Assembly (NCBI GenBank): GCA_964352425.1
Contig: CAYGRZ010000038.1
Coordinates: 1-14,794, forward strand
Direction of reading: 5' to 3'
Length of the DNA: 14,794 bases
Source: JAMWCX01 sp964352425
Lineage (GTDB): Bacteria > Omnitrophota > Gorgyraeia > 2-01-FULL-45-10
Made by a program: the position numbers and the translations under genes. How positions within the stretch are numbered: the stretch's first letter is position 1; the number at the start of each line of letters is the position of its first letter. Positions 1-6,693 of the stretch are shown piece after piece. The notes below the pieces were generated by a model that did no database searches, was not told the DNA's origin, and was given only the letters and a program-made list of their open reading frames with translations.

Positions 1-73
1 ACCCCCGCCTCTTGCACAAAGAGACGAGTTTGTCCATCATGTCGGTCTGAGGCTGTTGCGATTGCTGCGTCAT
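1..73 (-). CDS. glyQS: Glycyl-tRNA synthetase, single-chain class II type (N-terminal start only, cut by window edge)
   Basis: The minus strand from an ATG at 73-71 reads 24 codons to the window edge. It ends in MDKLVSLCKRRG, the characteristic opening of the single-polypeptide (alpha-2, eukaryote/Thermus-like) glycyl-tRNA synthetase, which charges tRNA-Gly with glycine in the cytoplasm. The first 12 residues (MTQQSQQPQTDM) are a Gln-rich, probably disordered leader. The ATG at 73 is preferred over the internal Met12/Met13 because an AGGA Shine-Dalgarno lies 7 nt upstream. The gene is last in the minus-strand run and is separated from recO by a 420-bp non-coding stretch, so it probably has its own promoter (candidate at 117-145). 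The catalytic motifs lie outside the window, so the assignment rests on the N-terminal signature alone. Confidence 0.78.
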   Translation of the reverse strand, partial: MTQQSQQPQTDMMDKLVSLCKRRG

Positions 74-116
74 TGATATATCCTAATAATATAAATGAAG
101 AGCTTGGAATTTCGTT

Positions 117-145
117 ATCTTAACACAGGCCGCTTTCCAAATCAA
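117..145 (-). promoter_or_regulatory. Candidate sigma-70 promoter for glyQS
   Basis: On the minus strand TTGATT (145-140) and TAAGAT (122-117) are separated by exactly 17 nt. The -10 is preceded by TGT, giving an extended -10 (TGn). Each hexamer matches consensus at 4 of 6 positions. The predicted start near 110 would leave a leader of about 37 nt before the glyQS ATG. It is plausible from position and spacing but not strong. Confidence 0.4.
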
Positions 146-293
146 GCAAAAAGACTGCGGAATAAATTTTTCTGCTTTCACAGGCAGGCGGCACCTTTGC
201 GCTGCCGCCGTATGAGAAGTGAGCGAATATTTTTTGGCAGTATGCCAAGCGACGAAACTTTTGCGGCATTGCCCGTATCCGCATATACAGGAG

Positions 294-436
294 AAAATCT
301 TACGGGTGACGCTCGGTCCAGCCTTGAGGCGCGAAGCGCGGGATGGGGCAGCACAGACACCCACCAGTCGGCATGTTAATTGTGAACCCCGCGCAAGCGC
401 CGAAAGGCGACCGAGCGGCAGGACCCGGAAGATTTT
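294..436. repeat. 143-nt rod-like imperfect inverted repeat in the recO-glyQS gap
   Basis: The 423-bp gap 74-496 carries no convincing gene. Its core is an imperfect inverted repeat. The outer arms are 294-318 (AAAATCTTACGGGT then CGCTCGGTC) and 409-436 (GACCGAGCG then ACCCGGAAGATTTT). The inner stems are GGCGC 328-332 with GCGCC 397-401, and GCGCGGG 336-342 with CCCGCGC 388-394. A separate GGCGGCA/TGCCGCC hairpin lies at 187-209. No T-run follows the structure on either strand, so it is not an ordinary terminator. It may be a mobile palindromic repeat or a structured RNA. Confidence 0.6.
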
Positions 437-496
437 CGCGATCCTCAAGCGGAAGCGAGTGCCCAAAAGTCAACGCCGCCCTAGAAGCTCTTGATG

Positions 497-1255
497 TTAC
501 ACTTTCTCGATGGATTTAATGAACTGGAGAGACTTGAGGCGGCGCTCGATGTGGTAGTCAAGGAAGCGGCGCAGGAGCCGCTCAAGCTCCCTGCCAATCT
601 CCTCGGTCACCCTGACCCTTGAGGCCTTCTCGAACGGCGACGAGCGGATATGCTCCATGAACCTGACTGTCCCCTGCAATATCGAAATTGCCTGTCTATC
701 CGTATTGAGGCACGACCTACAGATCAGGCCGCCGTGGCGCAGGCTGAAGCGCGCGACCAGGTCGGCCTTCGTCCCGCACGAGACGCAAAAGTCCATGCTG
801 GGCATCAGCCCCAGGAGGCTTAAGAGCTTGATCTCGAATATCCGCGCCACGCGCTTCGGGCTCGCCTCGCCGGCAAGGAGTTGCAGGCTGTTCAGCAGAA
901 GCGTGAACACATCGCCGTTCTTGTCGGCGAGGGTCGTCACGGAATCGAGCAGTTCCACCATATACGTGGCGTAGGAGAGCCTTTCGAGAGATTCCCGTAT
1001 AGGATTAAAATAATCGATCAGGTCGCACTGCGAGACGGTGTAGATATCGGCGGTCTTCCGTTCGTAAAAAACAAGGTCGTCGCGGGCAAATATCTCGAAA
1101 CTGCCGCCGCACATCGCTTGCGCGCGGGGGCCCCTGACGCCGCGCACGATGCCCTTGATCTTGCCGAAGTCCTTCGTATAAAAGGTGAGGATGATGCTCG
1201 TCTCTCTGAGGTCCTGGCGCCGCAGGAGGATGCCTTCGCTCTTCTGTATAGCCAT
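497..1255 (-). CDS. recO: DNA repair protein RecO
   Basis: RecO acts in RecFOR recombinational repair: it binds single-stranded DNA and SSB, anneals strands and helps load RecA at gaps. The 252-aa product has the expected length and layout. There is an N-terminal OB fold (about residues 1-80, opening SEGILLRRQDLRE), a helical middle, and a four-cysteine zinc-binding site (C157, C160, C179, C182). The start at 1255 is fixed by a TAATG overlap with the upstream dgkA-pap2 stop, so translation is probably coupled. No separate Shine-Dalgarno is obvious. It is the last gene of the ybeY/dgkA-pap2/recO run, a neighbourhood in which recO is common in bacteria. Nothing is truncated or frameshifted. Confidence 0.95.
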   Translation of the reverse strand: MAIQKSEGILLRRQDLRETSIILTFYTKDFGKIKGIVRGVRGPRAQAMCGGSFEIFARDDLVFYERKTADIYTVSQCDLIDYFNPIRESLERLSYATYMVELLDSVTTLADKNGDVFTLLLNSLQLLAGEASPKRVARIFEIKLLSLLGLMPSMDFCVSCGTKADLVARFSLRHGGLICRSCLNTDRQAISILQGTVRFMEHIRSSPFEKASRVRVTEEIGRELERLLRRFLDYHIERRLKSLQFIKSIEKV

Positions 1256-1959
1256 TATCTGAAATGCAGCAGCTGGAAGACCAGGACCGTGAGCAGGATG
1301 CCGAGGACCGCGCCTGCAACCACTTCCCAGACGGTATGAACCGAGTCCTTCACGCGGTGCCGCGCGATAAGGAACGCCATCAGGAACGAAAGCGCCACGA
1401 CGATGCTCTTACTTGTGAGGAACGCAATGATCGTCCAGATGGAGAAAGCGACCGCGGAGTGGCCCGAGGGCATGCCGCCGCGCAGCGGCGTACCCCTGTG
1501 GAACATGACCTTGCCGACTATCGTCATGCCGAAGACGAGGATGAGCGCAATGAACGTGGCATGCCACGGGGACTCCTTGATCTTCGCCATCCCCACCGCA
1601 ATATCAAACGGTATCCTGGTCGCAAAGAGCATGTACCCGACGATGATCGCGTTAATCGCGCTTAAGAGTACCGCGCCGGCCGCCACGTCCTTGATGATAC
1701 GCGCTATCGGGTGGAACTCGTTCTTGACCATATCCACGACAAGCTCGATCGCGGTGTTGACCATCTCGGTGATGAGGACAAGCGCTATCATCGTGGTGAG
1801 GATCAGAAGCTCCGTGGCGGAAAAGTTCAGATACACACCCATCAGGATAAAGAAGAACGCGGCAAGAAAATGGAAGCGCATGTTGCGCTCCGTCCTCAGG
1901 ACGTAGATGAACCCCTCTACCGCCGCGTTAAAACTTTCGATAAAGTTTCTTGGCTGCAT
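1255..1959 (-). CDS. Fused undecaprenol/diacylglycerol kinase (DgkA) and PAP2 phosphatase membrane protein
   Basis: The 234-aa integral membrane protein joins two families. Residues 1 to about 115 are a DgkA-type lipid kinase with the EMVNTAIE signature (E65-E72) and KDVAAGAVL. These enzymes phosphorylate diacylglycerol or undecaprenol with ATP. Residues about 120-234 form a PAP2 phosphatase domain with PSGHS (P164-S168, H167) and the R202-x5-H208 part of the third motif. The usual motif-3 aspartate is E212. Both halves are rich in hydrophobic helices. The fusion would interconvert a polyprenol or lipid alcohol and its phosphate at the inner membrane, suggesting a role in recycling the cell-wall lipid carrier; the substrate is inferred. 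The start overlaps the end of ybeY by 43 nt, and the family-typical ERNMR segment (R22-R28) supports it. The stop overlaps recO. Confidence 0.88.
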   Translation of the reverse strand: MQPRNFIESFNAAVEGFIYVLRTERNMRFHFLAAFFFILMGVYLNFSATELLILTTMIALVLITEMVNTAIELVVDMVKNEFHPIARIIKDVAAGAVLLSAINAIIVGYMLFATRIPFDIAVGMAKIKESPWHATFIALILVFGMTIVGKVMFHRGTPLRGGMPSGHSAVAFSIWTIIAFLTSKSIVVALSFLMAFLIARHRVKDSVHTVWEVVAGAVLGILLTVLVFQLLHFR

Positions 1960-2384
1960 AATAACCCCAATATCCTGTCCTGTTTTTTCGACATCCTCGC
2001 CCGCTGGCCCGGCGTTTCGTCATCGTAGCCGAACAGGTGCAGGATGCCGTGGATCACATAAAGGACCGCCTCATCTTCGATCCCGGTCCCGAAAACTTTC
2101 GCGTTCCTGCGGGCGGTGTCGAGCGATATGAAGATCTCGCCCAGGAAGCGCGCCTGGCCGAACTCTTTCCTGTCTATCCTGAAGCTGAGCACGTCGGTCG
2201 GTGCGTCCTCGCCCTTGTAGCGCCTGTTCAATCTCCTGATCGGCCGGTCGCCGAGAAAAACGATCTCGAGCTCTGCCCTTTTTTCCTTTTTAATGAGCGC
2301 CACTACCGCGTGAGCCAATTTCCTGACAAATGCCTCGTTGAGAGCGTACAACCTGTGGCAATTCGTTACGATGATGTCTTCCAT
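1917..2384 (-). CDS. ybeY: Endoribonuclease / rRNA maturation factor YbeY
   Basis: YbeY is a metal-dependent single-strand RNase involved in 16S rRNA 3'-end maturation and 70S ribosome quality control. The 155-aa protein shows the family core: the PTDVLSF motif, the LGEIFIS strand and the metal site HGILHLFGYDD. The ligands are H112, H116 and D122. The third position is usually His, so an Asp here is a variant. The C-terminal tail overlaps dgkA-pap2 by 43 nt. The ATG at 2384 has no visible Shine-Dalgarno. Only six bases separate it from a repeat unit ending at 2391, which occupies the place where one should be. No better in-frame start fits the family N-terminus. Confidence 0.93.
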   Translation of the reverse strand: MEDIIVTNCHRLYALNEAFVRKLAHAVVALIKKEKRAELEIVFLGDRPIRRLNRRYKGEDAPTDVLSFRIDRKEFGQARFLGEIFISLDTARRNAKVFGTGIEDEAVLYVIHGILHLFGYDDETPGQRARMSKKQDRILGLLCSQETLSKVLTRR

Positions 2385-2390
2385 AAAAAA

Positions 2391-2452
2391 GATTTCACAG
2401 ATTTTAAAAAGATTACACAGATGAATGTTTGTTGCATTTAATCTGTGTAATC
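2391..2452. repeat. GATTACACAGATT palindromic repeat, locus A
   Basis: Three 13-bp units fill the gap between the lipoprotein stop and the ybeY start. GATTTCACAGATT is at 2391-2403 and GATTACACAGATG at 2411-2423, exactly 20 bp apart. An inverted AATCTGTGTAATC is at 2440-2452. Read on the minus (mRNA) strand, the last two form a 12-bp perfect stem with an 18-nt loop followed by TTTTT. It could therefore act as a weak intrinsic terminator or attenuator just before ybeY. The same family occurs at 13418-13499. Confidence 0.85.
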
Positions 2453-2457
2453 ACCTG

Positions 2458-2733
2458 TTACTTCGTCCCCTCTTTCCTGAACATGGAGCTTTCCGTGAAC
2501 GACTTTGGCGTCTCTATTATCTTGACCATGGACGCTTTTGCCGTGTCGATCAATTTTTCGCCGGCCGCTGCCGGCTTCGGTATGACGTAGCCGACGACAG
2601 TGGCGGTATCCGCTACAAAGGCCTTGGCCTGTTTAACGACCGTACCTTCTTCCGTCTTGACGCACGGCTTCTGGCACGTCCCGCAACCCGCCAGGGCAAA
2701 AGTCAAACAAAATATCCCTATCGCTACACGCAT
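2458..2733 (-). CDS. Small predicted lipoprotein of unknown function
   Basis: The 91-aa protein begins with a lipoprotein signal peptide: a hydrophobic stretch MRVAIGIFCLTFA followed by the lipobox L14-A15-G16-C17. Cleavage and acylation at C17 would anchor the mature 75-residue chain to the membrane facing the periplasm. Two further cysteines (C20 and C24) lie close to the anchor. The rest is Lys/Ala/Thr-rich and short, with no domain I recognise. The start is supported by GGAGG just upstream (about 4 nt spacing). It lies 16 bp after the aspS stop and is probably co-transcribed with it. It could be an envelope structural or entericidin-like peptide, but the sequence does not decide this. Confidence 0.75.
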   Translation of the reverse strand: MRVAIGIFCLTFALAGCGTCQKPCVKTEEGTVVKQAKAFVADTATVVGYVIPKPAAAGEKLIDTAKASMVKIIETPKSFTESSMFRKEGTK

Positions 2734-2749
2734 ATCCCCTCCTTACGGC

Positions 2750-4516
2750 TTACTGTTTCTTTATCCTGATACTTAATTCGTTCAGCTGCTTCTCGTCGAC
2801 AGGCGACGGTGCCGCCGTCATCTGGCAGACCGCCTTCTGGGTCTTCGGGAACGCTATCACATCCCTGATCGATTCGGCCCCCGTATAAAATGTCATCAGG
2901 CGGTCGAGGCCGAACGCCACACCGCCGTGAGGCGGCGCCCCGTACCGGAATGCGTCCAGCAGGAACCCGAACCGCATCTTCGCCTGCTCTTCATCGATGC
3001 CTATCGCCCTGAAGATGAGCTCCTGCATCTGCCTGTCGTGTATCCTGATACTGCCGGAACCTATCTCGGTGCCGTTGATAACGAGGTCGTACGACCGCGA
3101 CCTGACCTTATCGAGAGATCCTCCGCTCTCCAGCATTTTGACATCGTCGGGATGGACCGCGGTGAACGGGTGGTGTTCGGACTCCCACCGCTTCTCTTCG
3201 CTGTTATACTGGAAAAGCGGGAAGTCCGTGATCCACAGGAAATCGAACCTCTTCCCGTCGATCAGGTTCAGCTTTTTGCCGAGCAGTTTGCGCAGCGCCG
3301 CCATCGAATCATACGCCGCCTTTCCGGCGTCGGCGACGATGAATATCATGTCGCCGTCCTTCGGATTGAGCGCCGAGCGTATCGACGCGAGTTCCTCTTT
3401 CGAGAAGAACTTATCGATCTGCGAGGCCAGCGCACCCGCCTCAGCCCGGAAGTTCGCCAGCCCTTTGGCGCCGTATTCTTTCACGAACTCCACCAGCTCG
3501 TCGACCTGGCCGCGGGAATAGCCGCCGCAGCCCGGAGCGTTGATCGCGATGACGCGGCCGCCCTTCTTTATGGCCTCCTGAAATATCTTGAACCGGCAGT
3601 TCTTCACGATATCGGTGATCTCGGCGAGCTCAAGGCCGAACCTCGTATCCGGTTTATCGCAGCCGAAACGCGCCATCGCCTCGGCGTATTTGAGCCGCGG
3701 GAACGGGACTTTAAGGTCGACACCTATCGCGCCCTTGAAAAGCTTCTGCATCAGCCCTTCGGATATCCCGTAGATATCCTCCTCGGTCACGAACGACATC
3801 TCTATATCGAACTGCGTGAACTCCGGCTGCCGGTCTGCCCGCAGGTCCTCGTCGCGGAAGCACTTGGCGATCTGGAAATACCTGTCGAACGACGCGACCA
3901 TCAGGATCTGCTTGAAGAGCTGCGGCGACTGAGGGAGCGCGTAGAACATGCCCGGGTTCACGCGCGACGGCACGAGATAATCCCTGGCGCCCTCCGGCGT
4001 CGATTTCGTCAGTATCGGCGTCTCCACCTCTACGAAGTTCTTTTCGTCAAAATAGTCGCGGGCGAGCTTGCAGACCTTGTGCCTGAGCCGCAGGCTGTGC
4101 TGCATGCCCGGCCGCCTCAGGTCCAGATATCTGAATTTCAGCCTCGACTCCTCGGTCACGGAGATGTTGTCCGATATCTCGAAAGGCGGCGTGGCGGCCT
4201 TATTCAATATCTCGATCGCTCGGGCATGGACCTCGATCGCGCCGGTGGGCAGCCTTGGGTTCTCGGTGCCGGACGGCCTCTTTTCGACATTGCCCGTCAC
4301 CTTGATGACAAATTCCGCCCGAAGCCCCTCGGCCCTACCGTGGAGCGCGGCATCGGACTGGGAGTTGAATACGATCTGCGTGATGCCGTAGCCGTCCCGG
4401 ACATCTATAAATATCAGGTTACCGTGGTCTCTCCTGCCGTGCACCCATCCGCACAGCGTGACCGTTGTGCCGACGGCATCCGCGTTCAGCCCGCCGCAGG
4501 TATGCGTCCTCAGCAT
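2750..4516 (-). CDS. aspS: Aspartyl-tRNA synthetase, bacterial type, predicted non-discriminating
   Basis: AspRS attaches aspartate to tRNA in the cytoplasm. At 588 aa it has the usual bacterial length. The N-terminal OB anticodon-binding domain spans about 1-110. The class II core has motif 1 near 159-172, motif 2 near 216-237 (FRDEDLRADRQPEF, R221) and motif 3 GLDRL at 536-540. The bacterial GAD insertion lies at roughly 290-420. Residues H31 (RRDHG) and G83 (SGTENP) match the pair reported in the non-discriminating Pseudomonas aeruginosa enzyme. This predicts that the protein also makes Asp-tRNA(Asn), which GatCAB would convert to Asn-tRNA(Asn). The start overlaps the hisS stop in ATGCTGA with GAGGAG 6 nt upstream, so translation is coupled. 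It has an intact reading frame with no oddities. Confidence 0.97.
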   Translation of the reverse strand: MLRTHTCGGLNADAVGTTVTLCGWVHGRRDHGNLIFIDVRDGYGITQIVFNSQSDAALHGRAEGLRAEFVIKVTGNVEKRPSGTENPRLPTGAIEVHARAIEILNKAATPPFEISDNISVTEESRLKFRYLDLRRPGMQHSLRLRHKVCKLARDYFDEKNFVEVETPILTKSTPEGARDYLVPSRVNPGMFYALPQSPQLFKQILMVASFDRYFQIAKCFRDEDLRADRQPEFTQFDIEMSFVTEEDIYGISEGLMQKLFKGAIGVDLKVPFPRLKYAEAMARFGCDKPDTRFGLELAEITDIVKNCRFKIFQEAIKKGGRVIAINAPGCGGYSRGQVDELVEFVKEYGAKGLANFRAEAGALASQIDKFFSKEELASIRSALNPKDGDMIFIVADAGKAAYDSMAALRKLLGKKLNLIDGKRFDFLWITDFPLFQYNSEEKRWESEHHPFTAVHPDDVKMLESGGSLDKVRSRSYDLVINGTEIGSGSIRIHDRQMQELIFRAIGIDEEQAKMRFGFLLDAFRYGAPPHGGVAFGLDRLMTFYTGAESIRDVIAFPKTQKAVCQMTAAPSPVDEKQLNELSIRIKKQ

Positions 4517-5784
4517 AATCTTCTCCTCAGCTCTTCGGGGACGGCATCGATAGGGATAGACCCTTGAGGTGCCCTGCCTTTCATGTCCTTTATCGTTACT
4601 GTGCCCTCTTTCAATTCATCCTCACCCAGTATGATCACGAACGCCGCGCCGTTTTTATCGGCGCTGCGCATCTGCGATTTTAACGAAGCCTCTCCTATGT
4701 CGGTCAGGACGACCAGGCCCGGCACCGAGAGAGCAGCCCTGAGCTTCCCGGCGATCTTCATGCCCTCGATCTTCGCGGCATCTCCGAGCGTCGCGATATA
4801 GACGACCTTCTTTTCCTGCACTGCGGCATGCCCTCGGGCCTTCAGCGCTATCAGCATCCTCTCGATGCCGAGCGCGTACCCGACGGCGCCCGCAGCCGGC
4901 CCGCCCATGTCCTTGACGAGGTTATCGTACCTGCCGCCGGCGCCTATCGCGTCCTGGCCGCCGAGGGCGGGGTGCGTTATCTCAAAGACGGTCGCGGTGT
5001 AATAATCGAGCCCCCTGACGAGGTTCTTCGTCTCCTCAAACGGTATGCCCAGCGACCTTAAGGTCTCCTTGACCTTGTCGAAATGGCTCTTGCATGGGCC
5101 ACACAGGTTGTCGAGTATGTTGGGCGCGCCGCGCACTACCCGGGCGCAGGATTCGTTCTTGCAATCGAGCACGCGCAGGACATTCTTGTCTATCCTGTTC
5201 CCGCACTCATCGCAGAGCAGGCTTCTCTTGTCGCCGAGATACCCCTTCAGGCTCTCTGCGAACGCAGCCTTGTCCGCCCTGCAGCCGAGGCTGTTCAATT
5301 TAATGACAAATCCGTCCAGCCCGAACAGCTTCAGCATGCCGTGGAGCTGCGAGAGCACCTCGACGTCCGCCAGCGGCGACGATGTACCGATCACTTCAAC
5401 GCCGATCTGGTGGAACTGCCTCGACCGGCCTTTCTGCGGCCGCTCGGCCCTGAACATCGGGCCGATATAGTAGAGCCTCAGGACCGGCGACAGATTCTCG
5501 AGCGAATGCTCGATATAAGAGCGGACGATCGGCGCAGTGCCTTCCGGCCGCATCGTGAGCGAGCGCTCTTTGCGGTCGGCGAACGTGAACATCTCTTTCG
5601 TCACGATATCGGTCGTCTCGCCTATCCCGCGGACAAAGACGGCCGTATCTTCCAGTATCGGGGTGCGTATCTCGGCATAGCCGGACCCTTCGAGCTCGCC
5701 GCGCGCCTTCGCCTCGAGGCCCTGCCAGAGCCAGGCATCCTGCGGGAGGATGTCGTCCATCCCTTTCACTGACTTATATTCCAT
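4510..5784 (-). CDS. hisS: Histidyl-tRNA synthetase
   Basis: HisRS charges tRNA-His with histidine. The 424-aa protein is standard for a bacterial class II HisRS. It has FVRGIGETTDIV (50-61), RPEGTAP (79-85), motif 2 with FRAERPQKGRSRQFHQ (111-126, R112) and the histidine-specific VRGLDYYT (256-263). GGRYDNLV (283-290), motif 3 (GYALGIERM, 302-310) and a C-terminal anticodon-binding domain follow. The middle region carries three cysteine pairs (C191/C194, C208/C213, C228/C231), a possible zinc-stabilised insertion seen in some bacterial HisRS. The start ATG follows a modest GGGAAG site. It precedes aspS with a 7-nt overlap, the common hisS-aspS pairing. A heptamer repeat fills the 46-bp gap to the upstream HU gene. 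Confidence 0.97.
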   Translation of the reverse strand: MEYKSVKGMDDILPQDAWLWQGLEAKARGELEGSGYAEIRTPILEDTAVFVRGIGETTDIVTKEMFTFADRKERSLTMRPEGTAPIVRSYIEHSLENLSPVLRLYYIGPMFRAERPQKGRSRQFHQIGVEVIGTSSPLADVEVLSQLHGMLKLFGLDGFVIKLNSLGCRADKAAFAESLKGYLGDKRSLLCDECGNRIDKNVLRVLDCKNESCARVVRGAPNILDNLCGPCKSHFDKVKETLRSLGIPFEETKNLVRGLDYYTATVFEITHPALGGQDAIGAGGRYDNLVKDMGGPAAGAVGYALGIERMLIALKARGHAAVQEKKVVYIATLGDAAKIEGMKIAGKLRAALSVPGLVVLTDIGEASLKSQMRSADKNGAAFVIILGEDELKEGTVTIKDMKGRAPQGSIPIDAVPEELRRRLC

Positions 5785-5805
5785 GTTTTCTTCCCGTATT
5801 ATCTG

Positions 5806-5835
5806 TCGACTATGGACTGTCGACTGTGGACTATT
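5806..5835. repeat. GACTNNN heptamer array between HU gene and hisS
   Basis: On the plus strand four in-register 7-mers run GACTATG (5808-5814), GACTGTC (5815-5821), GACTGTG (5822-5828) and GACTATT (5829-5835). The last unit contains the TAG stop codon of the HU gene (5833-5831 on the minus strand). The array therefore lies flush against, and supplies, that stop. It is the same family as 6694-6766. Confidence 0.8.
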
Positions 5836-6103
5836 TAACCTTCTTCTTCATCACCATGCCTACCTTGAATGATACGACCTTCCGCTCAGGGATCGGGACG
5901 GTCGTGCCGGTCTTCGGATTCCTGCCGATCCTCGCTTTCCGCGACTTCACCTTGAAGACGCCGAAGTTCCTCAGCTCCACGACGTGCCCCTTCGACAGCG
6001 CATCGACTATATGGTCGAGGGTCCTCTGGACGACCTTCTTCACGTCTATCTGCTTCAACCCCGTCTCTTCCGATATCTTCAGCACAATATCTTTCTTCGT
6101 CAT
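5831..6103 (-). CDS. HU/IHF-family nucleoid DNA-binding protein
   Basis: The 90-aa basic protein matches the HU/IHF family along its whole length. It has an N-terminal helical dimerisation segment (MTKKDIVLKISEETGL), the central ELRNFGVFKVK strand turn, and the DNA-binding arm GRNPKTGTTVPIPER. It ends in a Lys-rich tail. Such dimers bend DNA and support replication, recombination and nucleoid packing. The start shares ATGA with the stop of the upstream 152-aa gene, indicating translational coupling, with a purine-rich GGAGAAACAG stretch upstream as ribosome-binding site. HU and IHF subunits cannot be separated with certainty from this sequence, so no symbol is given. The stop codon lies within a repeat unit (5829-5835). 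Confidence 0.93.
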   Translation of the reverse strand: MTKKDIVLKISEETGLKQIDVKKVVQRTLDHIVDALSKGHVVELRNFGVFKVKSRKARIGRNPKTGTTVPIPERKVVSFKVGMVMKKKVK

Positions 6104-6558
6104 ATCTGTTTCTCCTTCTTGAATAGAGCCGCAAGTTTTAGGCTGTTTACATCGAAGAACCTCTTCACAAAGACGCCGACAGTACTAAACTCCTCCAGGC
6201 GCCTTTTCTTACTCTTGAGCCTCTCCATGATATTGTTCAAAAAAATATACGAATCCCTCCAGTCGTCATTGAGCCTCTTAAGGCCCCTCTCGGACATCAG
6301 GCGGATACCGCCGATCTTCAGCACATCGTCTACGGGGTCGGTCAGGCGGGATTGGGGCATGTACCTGAATTCGAGAGGCCCTTTAAGCTCCTCGTACTTG
6401 GCCCTGATCGTGTCGCGCGTCTCCAGGAACTTCGCCTCGTCGTCTTGAGAGATGATCTCTTTCAATATGGACTCGCTGAATATGGAATGGAATTTCGTCC
6501 AGATCTCCATGAAGCTCTTGAGTGACTTGATGTCCTGCTCGGTCTTCTTGTCTATCAT
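6100..6558 (-). CDS. Uncharacterised helical protein upstream of HU gene
   Basis: I do not recognise this 152-aa product. It is charged, lacks signal peptides or membrane segments, and is dominated by predicted amphipathic helix (for example ERLKSKKRRLEEF near 110-125). It may be a small coiled-coil or bundle protein, ending in a basic KKEKQI tail. Its reality is supported by the ATGA coupling with the HU gene and by codon usage like its neighbours. The start is uncertain. The ATG at 6558 lies inside the end of a palindrome (6557-6586) and has no clear Shine-Dalgarno. Met17 at 6510 is an alternative giving 136 aa. A nucleoid-related role can only be guessed from the coupling. Confidence 0.7.
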   Translation of the reverse strand: MIDKKTEQDIKSLKSFMEIWTKFHSIFSESILKEIISQDDEAKFLETRDTIRAKYEELKGPLEFRYMPQSRLTDPVDDVLKIGGIRLMSERGLKRLNDDWRDSYIFLNNIMERLKSKKRRLEEFSTVGVFVKRFFDVNSLKLAALFKKEKQI

Positions 6559-6635
6559 GGTTCGGCTCGTTTCACTCGCTCACCATGACCCTGAGCAAGG
6601 CCTGTGCTTGATGGTTGGCCGCGCCGAAGGGTCAT
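6557..6635. repeat. Two adjoining palindromic repeats upstream of the 152-aa gene
   Basis: The first palindrome has ends ATGGT (6557-6561) and ACCAT (6582-6586) enclosing GGCTCG...GCTC. The second starts inside it, with arms ATGACCCT (6585-6592) and AGGGTCAT (6628-6635) and inner GGCC/GGCC. The CTGAGC and CGAAGGGTC parts resemble the TCCTGAG...TCGAAGGA family at 11594-11638. The ATG of the 152-aa gene lies at the edge of the first palindrome. Confidence 0.7.
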
Positions 6636-6658
6636 AAGGTTTTATATGTCAATGAGTT

Positions 6659-6687
6659 ATGGTAACATTGCTGCGAGATGAAGTCAA
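6659..6687 (-). promoter_or_regulatory. Candidate sigma-70 promoter for the 152-aa gene/HU/hisS/aspS run
   Basis: On the minus strand TTGACT (6687-6682) and TACCAT (6664-6659) are 17 nt apart, and TGT precedes the -10 as an extended -10 element. The predicted start near 6652 would give a leader of about 94 nt that includes both palindromes at 6557-6635. The -35 is strong and the -10 is weak. Confidence 0.42.
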
Positions 6688-6693
6688 GTGATT

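Noticed and set aside
187..209. GGCGGCA/TGCCGCC hairpin as a recO terminator
   Set aside because: No T-run follows on the minus strand and it lies almost 290 bp after recO. It is noted only as part of the structured gap.
83..466. 127-codon open frame on the minus strand in the recO-glyQS gap
   Set aside because: It starts with TTG without a ribosome-binding site, crosses the long inverted repeat, is rich in Arg, Ser and Cys without domain signals, and runs up to the glyQS promoter and leader region. It looks like an open frame through a structured repeat.
2927..4567. 546-codon plus-strand frame
   Set aside because: It is antisense to aspS over nearly its whole length. It has Arg/Leu/Glu-rich shadow composition and no recognisable motifs, whereas the aspS strand has complete class II motifs.
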